From: an uncultured Porphyromonadaceae bacterium
GTDB lineage: Bacteria; Bacteroidota; Bacteroidia; Bacteroidales; Muribaculaceae
NCBI GenBank assembly: GCA_900548975.1
Contig: URMS01000005.1
Coordinates: forward strand, 62,001-126,000
Length of the DNA: 64,000 nucleotides
Reading direction: 5' to 3'
The notes under the pieces were generated by a model. The model did not search any database. It was not told the origin of the DNA and saw nothing but the letters and a program-made list of their open reading frames with translations. A program made the translations under genes and the position numbers. How positions within the stretch are numbered: the stretch's first letter is position 1; every line of letters begins with the position of its first letter. Shown here piece by piece: positions 34,068 to 42,722 of this stretch.

Positions 34068-34098
34068 ATAAAAATGTCAACTGAATATGGTTTAACGG

Positions 34099-34106
34099 CA
34101 AAGATA
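34099..34106 (-). promoter_or_regulatory. -7 element TATCTTTG of mcrBC
   Basis: Minus-strand TATCTTTG, 32 bp upstream of the ATG at 34067. It shows that the transcript begins ahead of the split N-terminal domain, so both parts were one gene. Confidence 0.5.
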
Positions 34107-34190
34107 AGGCTTTTTTGTCCTATAATCGCAGAATGGCCAAATAAATACGATAAAAGACCAATTTTAGCCATGATTTTATGAAAACATTTC

Positions 34191-34252
34191 TGTTATTAAA
34201 CAACCTCTTAAATTTGGTTCAGATAGGTTCACGGTATGCTTTTTACGCTTCG
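34191..34252. repeat. Solo MITE end and 45-bp repeat shared with 49098
   Basis: TGTTATTAAACAACCTCT (34191-34208) equals the end of the MITE at 27182-27462. It is followed at once by a 45-bp block (34208-34252, AAATTTGGTTCA...GGTTCAC) found again at 49098-49142. The 34068-34396 gap contains no gene. Confidence 0.6.
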
Positions 34253-34396
34253 CCGACGGTAGCGCCGGTAAGGAATATGGCCGTCTATATCGCACTACGG
34301 GCTTGACTCTCGTTGCGACTGGCGATGAATCGGGAGTGCACGTGAGATAGGCGGATCTGGTTGCTGATCCGGTTGCTGACTGAGCGGAAAATCTTC

Positions 34397-37264
34397 TTAT
34401 TTTACTACAAAGGTTTCGACGAGCTGGAGGTCGGCGCCTGTCGGTGCTTCTTCTCCCGGGGCCAGTGGCGTAAAAACAGTGAATTCGGTCGACTGCTTGC
34501 CATCGATTGCCGATGCGTTTTCGAGCAACCATTTGATGGTGGCCAAATGTGTCTGTTTATTTTTAAGGTATGTGTCGACAACTTTGTTGCACTGGTCGAT
34601 GATTTTCTTGCTTTTGCTCAGTTCTTTGCCGTATTTTATCGATGCTATGCCCAGCGAGGGCAGCGAAAGGGCTACCGAAGCCTGCTGCACGCGCAGAGTG
34701 TTGACCATCGAATTGAGCTTCTGCAGGTTCTCGATTTCGCGCTTTATCTCGTTTGCCAGTTCCGGGATGCGTACTTCGAATGGTACGAAGTTGGCTCCGA
34801 GAGCAGCCTGAACGCCTGTGGCGTCGTGCACGGCATTGCGGCCGCCATTGTTGACCACCCGCGTGGCCTTGCACACGGCGCCCCGGGCATCCCTGAGATA
34901 CCAGGTGTGAAATTCGTGCTTAGGCTGGCCTTCGTTGTTGTGCATAAGGGCGTCGACGCCGTTGTAGAGCTGGTACACTCTTTCGAAATATTGATTGACG
35001 TTGCTTACGGGCGTCGTCGGCGGGCGCTTCCATTTTTCGGGTGACGGGACGTCAGTCCAGTCGAATATACTGACTTCGGCATGCGATTTGACACTCGATG
35101 CCGGGCGGCTAAGTTCGCTTTGTGCTTTCGATAGTTTTGCGTTATATACTATGTATTTTCCCGATCCGTTGTCGCAAGGCATCCAGAATATGAGCTGCCG
35201 GCATCCGTTGATGGGCACGGTGAAGGTTGTGGGACCGTTCATTTCGTTGAGCATAAGTTCGGCCATCACTTCGCCGTCGGCTCCGATGAGGAGTCGCTGT
35301 TCGCGGTCGGTAAATGTGCCGGCGTCGAGCAGCCCGGCATCGGCGGGGCTTATGCAGGCCACGGTAAACGTTACCGAATTGTATGCGCCATAGGTATTGA
35401 ATGCCGCTACGGACGAATCCTCGGCCTCACCGCCTGCCGCCAGCATCATCAGGCCGGCCATGCCTGCGAGAGAAGAGCCGACCATTGCTCCCCCCACCAT
35501 GCCTCCGGCCACAAACGAAGAGCCCACGGCTGTGGCGCCTATGGCACCTGCTGCCGCGGCGTTGGGATCATCGCCGAGTACGCCGTGCTCAAGCGAGAAA
35601 TGTACGCTTGTTTTCAGTAGGAATCCGTTGTTGATGCGTGTGCCGTCGCGCAGGGTCCAGTATTTTTTGATGTCAGATCCGTCGAAGCACTGGCTCTGAG
35701 TGCCGGATACAAAATGGAGATACGGCTTGGTGAGACGCAGCAGGTCGATATTGTCCGGGCAATCCGGCGTCGAGTGTGTGAACAGATCGTTGTCCACGAT
35801 TTCGCCTCGATAGAGCACGATGTCGGCAACGCCTACAGTGCCGCCTCCCTTGCGGTTGTCGAAGGTGAGTTTGCGGCATTTGTCGATTTTTACCCAGTGT
35901 GTGGTCGGCATTGCCGTAGCCCGGACCGGAACAGTGTAGAGGATCTTGTCGTCGGCGAGTACGTTGATTTCACCGTCTTTTACGTTCGACAGTCCTACCG
36001 GGCCGGTGGTAAATGTGATGTAGTCGAACTGATTTCCCAGATCGAACGAGGCCGACGAATAGATGTGGTCGTGGAACACGCTTGCTCCCGAAGTGAAGAG
36101 CATGCCTTCGGAGTGCTTTACACCGCCCATCGAGAAGCCGATGTAGTCGCTTTCGCCGGTGAAGAGCATCTCGTCGCGCTCGAGGCCGCCGAGGATGGCG
36201 AACGGTTCGATATTGCTCATCAGCGGGCATACGTCGGGCAGTTTCGCCAGTGCGGGGTCGGCGACAGCCGGTGCAGACTCTCCTGTTGTTTCAGGGCTCA
36301 TGCCTTTGGGCCATGCCGTGATGTCGGCAAATCCGGCGTTGATGTCCCACTCCGACTGCTCGGAATGGAAGGACAGGCGGCTAACACCGGTCACATCGAT
36401 CACCACCTTCTCGGCAGTGTCGAGCTGCCGTATTTCTTTCTGGTATATAGTGTAGCCGTCGCCCTGTATCGTTATGTAGCCCTGACCCTCGGCGGTATTT
36501 TTGTTGTTGTCGAGCGGACCGATGATGAAGCTCAGTTTCTCGTACTGCTTGTTGAGATTGAACATCACGCCGCCGAAGTGGCCTCCCGAAATCTGCATTC
36601 TCATGCTCATGGCTATTCCGTTGTGGTATTTATGGCCATTTATTTTCAGGGTTTTGTATTTTCCGGTGGGCGATATGAGCAGTACATTGTTGTTGTGATA
36701 GTACGGACTCAGTTCTGTCACAAGCAATGTTTTGTTTTTGGCCGGGGCCTGGTTCAACGCCGGTTTCTGAGCCTTTTCGGCTGCAGTCCAAAGCATAGGC
36801 TGCCCTATGCCAAGATAGATTTCACCCGAAAGGATGTCGAAAGTCACCTCCTGTGCGCCGGCGACATCGATTTCGTACGGCCGTGGTATATCGAAATCGT
36901 AGAATTTGTCGTCGACCTTTTTCTTGCCGTCGACACGCACGGTAACTATCGACGGGTCGCTGCCTACCGAGCTATTGTCCATCGGGCCCATCATAAATGT
37001 GAGCTTGCTGTATTTGCCTCCAAGCCTGAATGTTACCTTGCCGGTCTTTTCGGGCGCGATCAGATAGCCGCCGCCACGGCCCAGCGAGAAGCCGGATGTG
37101 GCCGAATAGTCTCCCATCATCTTCAGTTTCTTCCCTTTCACCACCGATGTGTAGGCAACATCGTTGCTGCGGGAGCATGAAGTCAGTGGAGTCGCTGCTT
37201 CGGCGGCAAATGCCGAAAGAAGCAGGCATGAAATTATGATAATGATTTCTGCGAAAGATTTCAT
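34397..37264 (-). CDS. Large secreted protein with NPCBM-like repeats
   Basis: A 955-residue protein with a signal peptide (about 1-23). At least three repeats of an NPCBM/NEW2-like sandwich follow (about 38-125, 195-310, 370-465), each with YSKLTFMMGPMDN- or FDYITFTTGPVG-like strands. A Gly/Ala/Met-rich hydrophobic stretch (about 555-595) looks like a glycine-zipper or membrane-inserting segment. The C-terminal part (about 760-930) is helical with coiled-coil character. It is a probable surface carbohydrate-binding protein, possibly pore-forming or aggregating. It sits alone between two defence operons; the -7 box is unclear. Confidence 0.6.
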   Translation of the reverse strand: MKSFAEIIIIISCLLLSAFAAEAATPLTSCSRSNDVAYTSVVKGKKLKMMGDYSATSGFSLGRGGGYLIAPEKTGKVTFRLGGKYSKLTFMMGPMDNSSVGSDPSIVTVRVDGKKKVDDKFYDFDIPRPYEIDVAGAQEVTFDILSGEIYLGIGQPMLWTAAEKAQKPALNQAPAKNKTLLVTELSPYYHNNNVLLISPTGKYKTLKINGHKYHNGIAMSMRMQISGGHFGGVMFNLNKQYEKLSFIIGPLDNNKNTAEGQGYITIQGDGYTIYQKEIRQLDTAEKVVIDVTGVSRLSFHSEQSEWDINAGFADITAWPKGMSPETTGESAPAVADPALAKLPDVCPLMSNIEPFAILGGLERDEMLFTGESDYIGFSMGGVKHSEGMLFTSGASVFHDHIYSSASFDLGNQFDYITFTTGPVGLSNVKDGEINVLADDKILYTVPVRATAMPTTHWVKIDKCRKLTFDNRKGGGTVGVADIVLYRGEIVDNDLFTHSTPDCPDNIDLLRLTKPYLHFVSGTQSQCFDGSDIKKYWTLRDGTRINNGFLLKTSVHFSLEHGVLGDDPNAAAAGAIGATAVGSSFVAGGMVGGAMVGSSLAGMAGLMMLAAGGEAEDSSVAAFNTYGAYNSVTFTVACISPADAGLLDAGTFTDREQRLLIGADGEVMAELMLNEMNGPTTFTVPINGCRQLIFWMPCDNGSGKYIVYNAKLSKAQSELSRPASSVKSHAEVSIFDWTDVPSPEKWKRPPTTPVSNVNQYFERVYQLYNGVDALMHNNEGQPKHEFHTWYLRDARGAVCKATRVVNNGGRNAVHDATGVQAALGANFVPFEVRIPELANEIKREIENLQKLNSMVNTLRVQQASVALSLPSLGIASIKYGKELSKSKKIIDQCNKVVDTYLKNKQTHLATIKWLLENASAIDGKQSTEFTVFTPLAPGEEAPTGADLQLVETFVVK

Positions 37265-37478
37265 GGATATTTCCGGTTATTAGAGTGAGAGATATGATTG
37301 ATTTGCAATGAGTGCCCAAAGATACGTATTTCTTTCTATAAATCAAAACTTTGCGCGTCTGAGATTCACACAAGATGGACGGTTGTTTTTTTTGATGTGT
37401 GTTTTTACTTTCTTAATGGAGCGGAGTCTAATTTATGAAGGTGAACTACAGAATTATTAAACACCGTCGAAAAAGAAT

Positions 37479-38096
37479 ATGAGAAAGATATTTTTTATCC
37501 TGATTATGGCTGTCGGCCTGTGTGGTGGCTATGCCTCGGCCGGAGAGCGTCATGACGGCCACCGCGGGCACAGCGCCTACGAGCAGCGGGGGCGGCATCA
37601 CCGCTCGCCTTATTTCGTTATCGACAACAAGGTTTTCTATGACGGGCGCCGCATCGACGGCGCATCGACATCGGGCTTTTCAATACTGCGCGACGGATAT
37701 GCCAAGGACACCTGGGCGGTATACTATTGCGGTGTCAAAATCGACGGTGCATCAAGTGGTTCGTTCAGTGTATTGGGTTATGGCTATGCCAGGGACACGT
37801 GGAATGTATACTACAATGGCGTGAAGATAGCCGGAGCCTCTGCCGGCAGTTTCTCTGTACTATCCGACTGGTATGCCCGCGACACATGGAACGTGTACTA
37901 CGACGGAGAGAAGATTCCCGGTGCATCGCCCGACAGTTTCCGAGTGCTTCGCGACGGCTATGCCTGCGATACATGGAACGTATATTTCGATGCGGCCAAA
38001 ATTCAGGGAGCCTCGCCCGACAGTTTCAAGGTGCTACGCGACGGCTACGCCCGCGACACCTGGAACACATATTATTACGGCCATAAAATCGACTGA
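37479..38096 (+). CDS. DKNYY-repeat secreted protein
   Basis: A 205-residue protein. The signal peptide (about 1-21) precedes a His/Arg-rich segment (ERHDGHRGHSAYEQRGRHHRSP). Six repeats of about 28 residues follow with the pattern DG.KI.GAS..SF.VL.DGYA.DTWNVYY, recognised as the DKNYY family. Repeat-to-repeat similarity is high, so expansion is recent. Function unknown. It converges on the nuclease gene ending at 38115, with only 18 bp between them. Confidence 0.75.
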   Translation: MRKIFFILIMAVGLCGGYASAGERHDGHRGHSAYEQRGRHHRSPYFVIDNKVFYDGRRIDGASTSGFSILRDGYAKDTWAVYYCGVKIDGASSGSFSVLGYGYARDTWNVYYNGVKIAGASAGSFSVLSDWYARDTWNVYYDGEKIPGASPDSFRVLRDGYACDTWNVYFDAAKIQGASPDSFKVLRDGYARDTWNTYYYGHKID

Positions 38097-38114
38097 ACAG
38101 TCCGCTGCAGGGCC

Positions 38115-39836
38115 TCAGGAGAGGGAGTATGGACGGAGGTTCGCCGAATATTTTTCTTCAATGCGTTTGGTCTCGGGATGGCTCCTCTCCAGTCCCATGA
38201 TGAGAGTGTCTCCAAAGTGGAAGAGCTTGCCCGAGAGTTCTCTGAAATTTGTGTTGACAAATTCTTCCGGCGACTGATGTTCGGGAATCACTTTGTAGAA
38301 TATGTAATACCGGTCGATCAGGCGGATAAACGACTCTCTGAAAACCTTTCGAGCTCTGTTCCGGAAGTTTTCCTGTTCGGCACTATTGTCCTTTCCATAG
38401 AGGGCGATAAGATAGAGAAAGTTGATGTCGTAGTGCGATAAAATCAATGTATCGCGGTCGAAGAGCCGGTTTTCAAATTGTATGATCCGGTGCTGTAACA
38501 GCGGTTGCCCGTCTTTATCGACATCGTGTGGCTCGAGATTGTCCGATGTATAGGAATAAGGCTCGGGGCTATTGTCTTTTTTGATTTTGGCCGATATGAA
38601 GAAGTTTGGCGTTATGTTATATCCTTCGGTGAGAGTGTCGCGATAAGGCAGATAGCCACGGCGTCGCTTTTCTTCATCCGTACCTTTGCCGTAGGCTATG
38701 TCGAGTGTCAGCTGTATGACATTCTTCGCATAGGTGAATTGTTTGTAGATCGATTCGCTGCCGATTGCCGACCCCGCCTTATAGTACTTGCTGTCGGCGA
38801 TATGATATACCTTGCTGTCCGGATTGACAAGCGCTTCGTACGGGTAGATATGGTCTATTATTTTGCCGTCTTTCTGAGTCTTGAATCCGGCGGGGACTTT
38901 TTCTCCCAGCAGAGTGTCGATTATCGACTCAAATACTGACTCGAAGTTTTGTGCGATCAAGAAGTCTTCGGCTTTTCCGGAAGAGTGTATTCGGTCGGAG
39001 TTCTCAAAGAATGAATAGCATAGCGACCACAGCTTGAGAGCCGTGTCGCTGAAGTACTTGTATTTTATCTGGCGCAGCCTGGTCTTGCCGAATCCGTTCA
39101 GGTAATGTTCGAACCGGCTGCCTCGGATGGTTTCGTAGTTACAGTTTATATCTGCGCTGAAGCCATACTGCCTGTTGATATATTCGAGTATCGAGAAAAA
39201 TATCACCAATAGTTCTTCATCGAAATCGATCTGTTTCTTTTTATTGATCGGATTCAGATATATCGGGGTTTTCTTTTGTCTTATAGGCGTCTGATGTGAT
39301 ATCGTTTTATTCCAGTTTACCCGGTTGTAGCCCCTGTGTATATTCTTGATTTCGAACATTACATAGTCTTTGTTTTCGCGGGCAAAGCGGAGCAGCGACA
39401 GTATGGTGTCTATAATGGTGCCGTTCTTGGTTCGGGCTGTGGAGTCTACATCGGATATTGTATGGCGGCTTACTATGGATGTGTCGTTGTTTTTATAGAA
39501 TATGTTTATCGCCCTGTAGATCCATATCGAAAACATCTGGAGAAACGATCTGTCCGCTCCTTCGAGTTGCGAGTTTTCAAAATCCAGCAGATCCGTCGGG
39601 CTGTACCGGTTGAGAACCAGGCCTTTCCCGGTGGTATCATTTATATCATTCTTGTCTTTGGTAAGAACGACTTTCGGCAGGAAGAAGATGCAGTCGTTTA
39701 TTTCGGGATTGAAGCAATAGCCCACATAGGGAGGGCGGATTTCCCGTTTTTTGTTCGGGAAATCCAACAGTCGCGGAGGCAGAATCTGTTTCAGCTTATC
39801 CTCCTCATAAGGATATCCTTCAATTACTATCCTCAT
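38115..39836 (-). CDS. LlaJI-like restriction nuclease
   Basis: A 573-residue protein, last in a four-gene restriction operon. The C-terminal half carries a PD-(D/E)xK-type site: KIIDHIYPYEALVNP...YHIADSKYYKAGS (about residues 310-345), then SIYKQFTYAKNV. This is the layout of LlaJI-type McrC-like nucleases (R2 subunit), which act with a McrB-like partner. The N-terminal half is unknown to me and may contact the motor. Its start overlaps the AAA+ gene by 17 bp. Confidence 0.65.
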   Translation of the reverse strand: MRIVIEGYPYEEDKLKQILPPRLLDFPNKKREIRPPYVGYCFNPEINDCIFFLPKVVLTKDKNDINDTTGKGLVLNRYSPTDLLDFENSQLEGADRSFLQMFSIWIYRAINIFYKNNDTSIVSRHTISDVDSTARTKNGTIIDTILSLLRFARENKDYVMFEIKNIHRGYNRVNWNKTISHQTPIRQKKTPIYLNPINKKKQIDFDEELLVIFFSILEYINRQYGFSADINCNYETIRGSRFEHYLNGFGKTRLRQIKYKYFSDTALKLWSLCYSFFENSDRIHSSGKAEDFLIAQNFESVFESIIDTLLGEKVPAGFKTQKDGKIIDHIYPYEALVNPDSKVYHIADSKYYKAGSAIGSESIYKQFTYAKNVIQLTLDIAYGKGTDEEKRRRGYLPYRDTLTEGYNITPNFFISAKIKKDNSPEPYSYTSDNLEPHDVDKDGQPLLQHRIIQFENRLFDRDTLILSHYDINFLYLIALYGKDNSAEQENFRNRARKVFRESFIRLIDRYYIFYKVIPEHQSPEEFVNTNFRELSGKLFHFGDTLIMGLERSHPETKRIEEKYSANLRPYSLS

Positions 39837-41667
39837 TATCCTCTACGCCGGTTGTATTTTCGGATCCTACGGTTTTCTTAGAGTCGGAACGTACTTCCGG
39901 TGTTACTCCCAGATTTTTTATAAAGGCGTCGACAAGTGCATTGTCTACCATTTTGAAGCGTGGCGTAAAGTCCTTGAACGAGTGTTGCTCTTTGTGGGCG
40001 CTGTCGGGATTTCCGTCGGCGGAAAAATAGAAGACAGATGTTCCGTCTTCGCTAAAATCCTTGTATACATCGTTCCACAGATAGAAAATTACCTTCGACA
40101 CGAAGTCGTTTGCTGTAATAGTCCGGTTGCCGTTGCGAGGTTTTACAAACCAGAAACCAAGCTGCTTGTCTTCGGACCGTGTTATGCCGAAAATCCGTTT
40201 GTTTACTTCTTCGAGGAAGTTGCCCCAGTCATATCGGTACGCATCTGTCTCGATGGTCCGTTTCACTATCTCTTTCCTGTCATTTTCCGGTTTTGTTTCA
40301 ATCGGCATGTATACCCAATCCCAGCGACGCTTAAATGCGGAATCAATCGGGAACAGCGACTGATCGGAAGTATTCATGGTAGCGAGGATGTGAAGATTGG
40401 GAGGCAGCTGCATCCGGCGTCCTGTCCTGACATCGGCATCGGCGATACCGACAGCCGAGAATGCCTTGCACAGGTATTGCTGCAGATCGCTGTCGGGTGT
40501 TGTCCGGTATGTGGAATAGCCGTCGGAATCACGGTCGAGTAGTTGAAATATGTCTCCGAATATCTGGGCACAGTTTCCTCTGTTGATTTCCTCGATTACC
40601 AGATAGACCGGCCGGCGCAGATTGCTCCAGGCCCGGACATAGGCATTGACGAATGCCTGCGGAGTGAATTCATAGGTAATCTCGCCATTATTGCGGTATT
40701 CTTCTCTTTCTTTCAGAAGAGATGTAAGAATCGATTTGAAGTATGTCTCATTGTTCCATCCGAAGAAGTCGACGATGAGTTTGTTTGCGCTGATTAAATT
40801 TTTTTCTTTGACTGCCGGCAGTATGCTTTCGGCATTTTCAAAGATAAAATCTACCTGAGCTGATACACCTGTTACTGTTTTCGCCTTTTCGATCAGTTCG
40901 TCGGCTCCGGTTATGCGGGCAGTCATTTCCTTTTTGACGGGTTTGTAGCAGCCTACGAACGAGGCATAATCCGTCTCCGGATGGAAGGTGATGCGGATAA
41001 CATCGTCTTCATTGCCGTATACTGTTTTCAGATTGTGGGATTTGCCCACGCCCGGTGCTCCGAAGAAAATCTGCTGTAACGCGGTCCGGGTATTTTTCCT
41101 GTCGGGTGACGGATGTCGGACAAAAGGCCACCGGTATCTGTCGATGTCGATATTTACAGGTTCCCTGAATGCGGCAAGGCCTGCGCTTTCTCCGGCGAAG
41201 GGATAGCACAGGTCGGGAGTTATGAGCCATTCGGCTGTATAATCGTCGGGATAGAACCATCCGGCGTAGAAATCGCCACTGTCGGTCTTGAGGATGAATA
41301 CATACAGTGGCCTGGCAGATTCATTGTAGTCGCTGCGGGGGAAATCGCTGTATTCCGATTTCCATATGTTGATTCGCTTGTATTTGTTTTGCTCGCGTAT
41401 GCAGTTCGAGGTATCGCGTCTTTGCGATATCACAACAGTCTGAGGCGGCAGATCCAGTGAGAGACTGTGCACCGGCGCTTCCCATTTATATCCGGAGCCG
41501 AGAGGTTGTCCCGGCCCAAAAAATGAATTCAGGTCGGCATCCGGAATTTTACCTTTGGGTAGGTCGATATATGTCTGGCTGCCGCCTCCGTCACTATTGA
41601 TCTGGTCGGTAATAGCCCTGAACTCATTTTGAGTTAAACGTCTGAACAACCAACTGACTGCCTTCAT
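39820..41667 (-). CDS. McrB-like AAA+ NTPase of a LlaJI-type system
   Basis: A 615-residue protein. The N-terminal 190 residues have no known match and likely recognise DNA. The AAA+ domain starts IFFGAPGVGKSHNL (Walker A about 201-208). Further marks are RITFHPETDYASFVGCYKP, Walker B YLVIEEINRGNCAQIFGDIFQLLDRD and the McrB signature ATMNTSDQSLFPIDSAFKRRWDW. It should power translocation or cleavage by the nuclease encoded next. It overlaps the methyltransferase upstream by ATGA and the nuclease downstream by 17 bp. Confidence 0.85.
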   Translation of the reverse strand: MKAVSWLFRRLTQNEFRAITDQINSDGGGSQTYIDLPKGKIPDADLNSFFGPGQPLGSGYKWEAPVHSLSLDLPPQTVVISQRRDTSNCIREQNKYKRINIWKSEYSDFPRSDYNESARPLYVFILKTDSGDFYAGWFYPDDYTAEWLITPDLCYPFAGESAGLAAFREPVNIDIDRYRWPFVRHPSPDRKNTRTALQQIFFGAPGVGKSHNLKTVYGNEDDVIRITFHPETDYASFVGCYKPVKKEMTARITGADELIEKAKTVTGVSAQVDFIFENAESILPAVKEKNLISANKLIVDFFGWNNETYFKSILTSLLKEREEYRNNGEITYEFTPQAFVNAYVRAWSNLRRPVYLVIEEINRGNCAQIFGDIFQLLDRDSDGYSTYRTTPDSDLQQYLCKAFSAVGIADADVRTGRRMQLPPNLHILATMNTSDQSLFPIDSAFKRRWDWVYMPIETKPENDRKEIVKRTIETDAYRYDWGNFLEEVNKRIFGITRSEDKQLGFWFVKPRNGNRTITANDFVSKVIFYLWNDVYKDFSEDGTSVFYFSADGNPDSAHKEQHSFKDFTPRFKMVDNALVDAFIKNLGVTPEVRSDSKKTVGSENTTGVEDNEDSN

Positions 41668-42722
41668 TTCTGTATGTATATCAAATATTCGGTCAGATAA
41701 GGATCTTTTTTGCTGTTATTGCTTTTGAAGCGTTTGTATCTTATCCGGTGGATTTTTATGGCACCAAATATAGCTAAAAATTTTTGTAATTCTTCTATCG
41801 GAAGAAGGCCGTCTTCACTATAGCTTATAAAAATATGCCTTGCATGAATATTATTGATAATCTGAGTGAAGGAGTCTCTGATTTTGAGTTTGGAGCAAAA
41901 ATTTGAGTAGCGGTCGCGCCAGGGCCGCAATCCGCTTTCGCCGATGGCCTCGGGATTGTCTTCGCGGGCCAGTGTCTCCAGGATATGGTAGTTGGCCGCG
42001 TACTGCCTCTTGATATAGGGCGGATCTATGTAGCATACATCGGCGGTGAGGGTTTCGGCGAGAGTTTCGGCATAGCCGCACAATACCCGGTGGCCGATAT
42101 TGTCGTTATTCTCTATCGCACATGGCTTCAGCTCGATGGGCGTACAGGCCCGCTGTACGAAATGCGACAGATAGTGCCCGTATGTGCCGGCTATGTTTGC
42201 AATATCGTTGCTGTCCAGAATCAGAGTATGTAGCAGCAGCGAGTGTTCTATCGAGTCGGTCCGGCCGGCTTCATGCCATTCTTTTATCTTGGCTCTTATT
42301 GCGTCGATTTTCTTCGCGTTTTCAGCCGTGTAGTACATTCGCGGCTTCGATGCGTTCGCGGGCTGCCCTTCAGGCGAAAATTCGGTGTAGAAATAGCCGC
42401 ATATTCCCTGCAGGCTGTTAAGATAATCCAGCACTTTGGGGTAATTGTCGGTGGAATCGGTCTGTAACCCCGGGATTAGGCCTACAAGACCGTTAAAAGA
42501 GGGTGGGGCGTCTAAGAGCAGATTGACTCTCAGATGATGCAGGGAATAGGTCATGACGTCGGAAGCTGTCACACGGAAACCTTTCCTTCTCAAAGCAAGT
42601 GAAAAATTTCCGGTGCCGGCCATCAGATCTATAATAGTTTCGGCGTCAGGAACTTCCTGTCGGATCAGGTCAATTATAGTATTTGCGAGTTTCTCTTTCG
42701 ACCCTATATATCGATATCCCAT
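41664..42722 (-). CDS. DNA adenine methyltransferase, D12 class
   Basis: A 352-residue methyltransferase. YIGSKEKLANTI at the N-terminus is the family's motif X region, DLMAGTGNFSLALRRKG (about 34-50) is the AdoMet-binding motif I, and CYIDPPYIKRQY (about 231-242) is the catalytic DPPY motif of N6-adenine enzymes. It would protect host sites from the nuclease of the same operon. It overlaps the upstream methyltransferase gene by 19 bp. Confidence 0.85.
   Translation of the reverse strand: MGYRYIGSKEKLANTIIDLIRQEVPDAETIIDLMAGTGNFSLALRRKGFRVTASDVMTYSLHHLRVNLLLDAPPSFNGLVGLIPGLQTDSTDNYPKVLDYLNSLQGICGYFYTEFSPEGQPANASKPRMYYTAENAKKIDAIRAKIKEWHEAGRTDSIEHSLLLHTLILDSNDIANIAGTYGHYLSHFVQRACTPIELKPCAIENNDNIGHRVLCGYAETLAETLTADVCYIDPPYIKRQYAANYHILETLAREDNPEAIGESGLRPWRDRYSNFCSKLKIRDSFTQIINNIHARHIFISYSEDGLLPIEELQKFLAIFGAIKIHRIRYKRFKSNNSKKDPYLTEYLIYIQK

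Noticed and set aside
37479..38096. DNA repeats as a mobile or CRISPR-like array
   Set aside because: The repeats are in frame and encode the DKNYY modules of a secreted protein.
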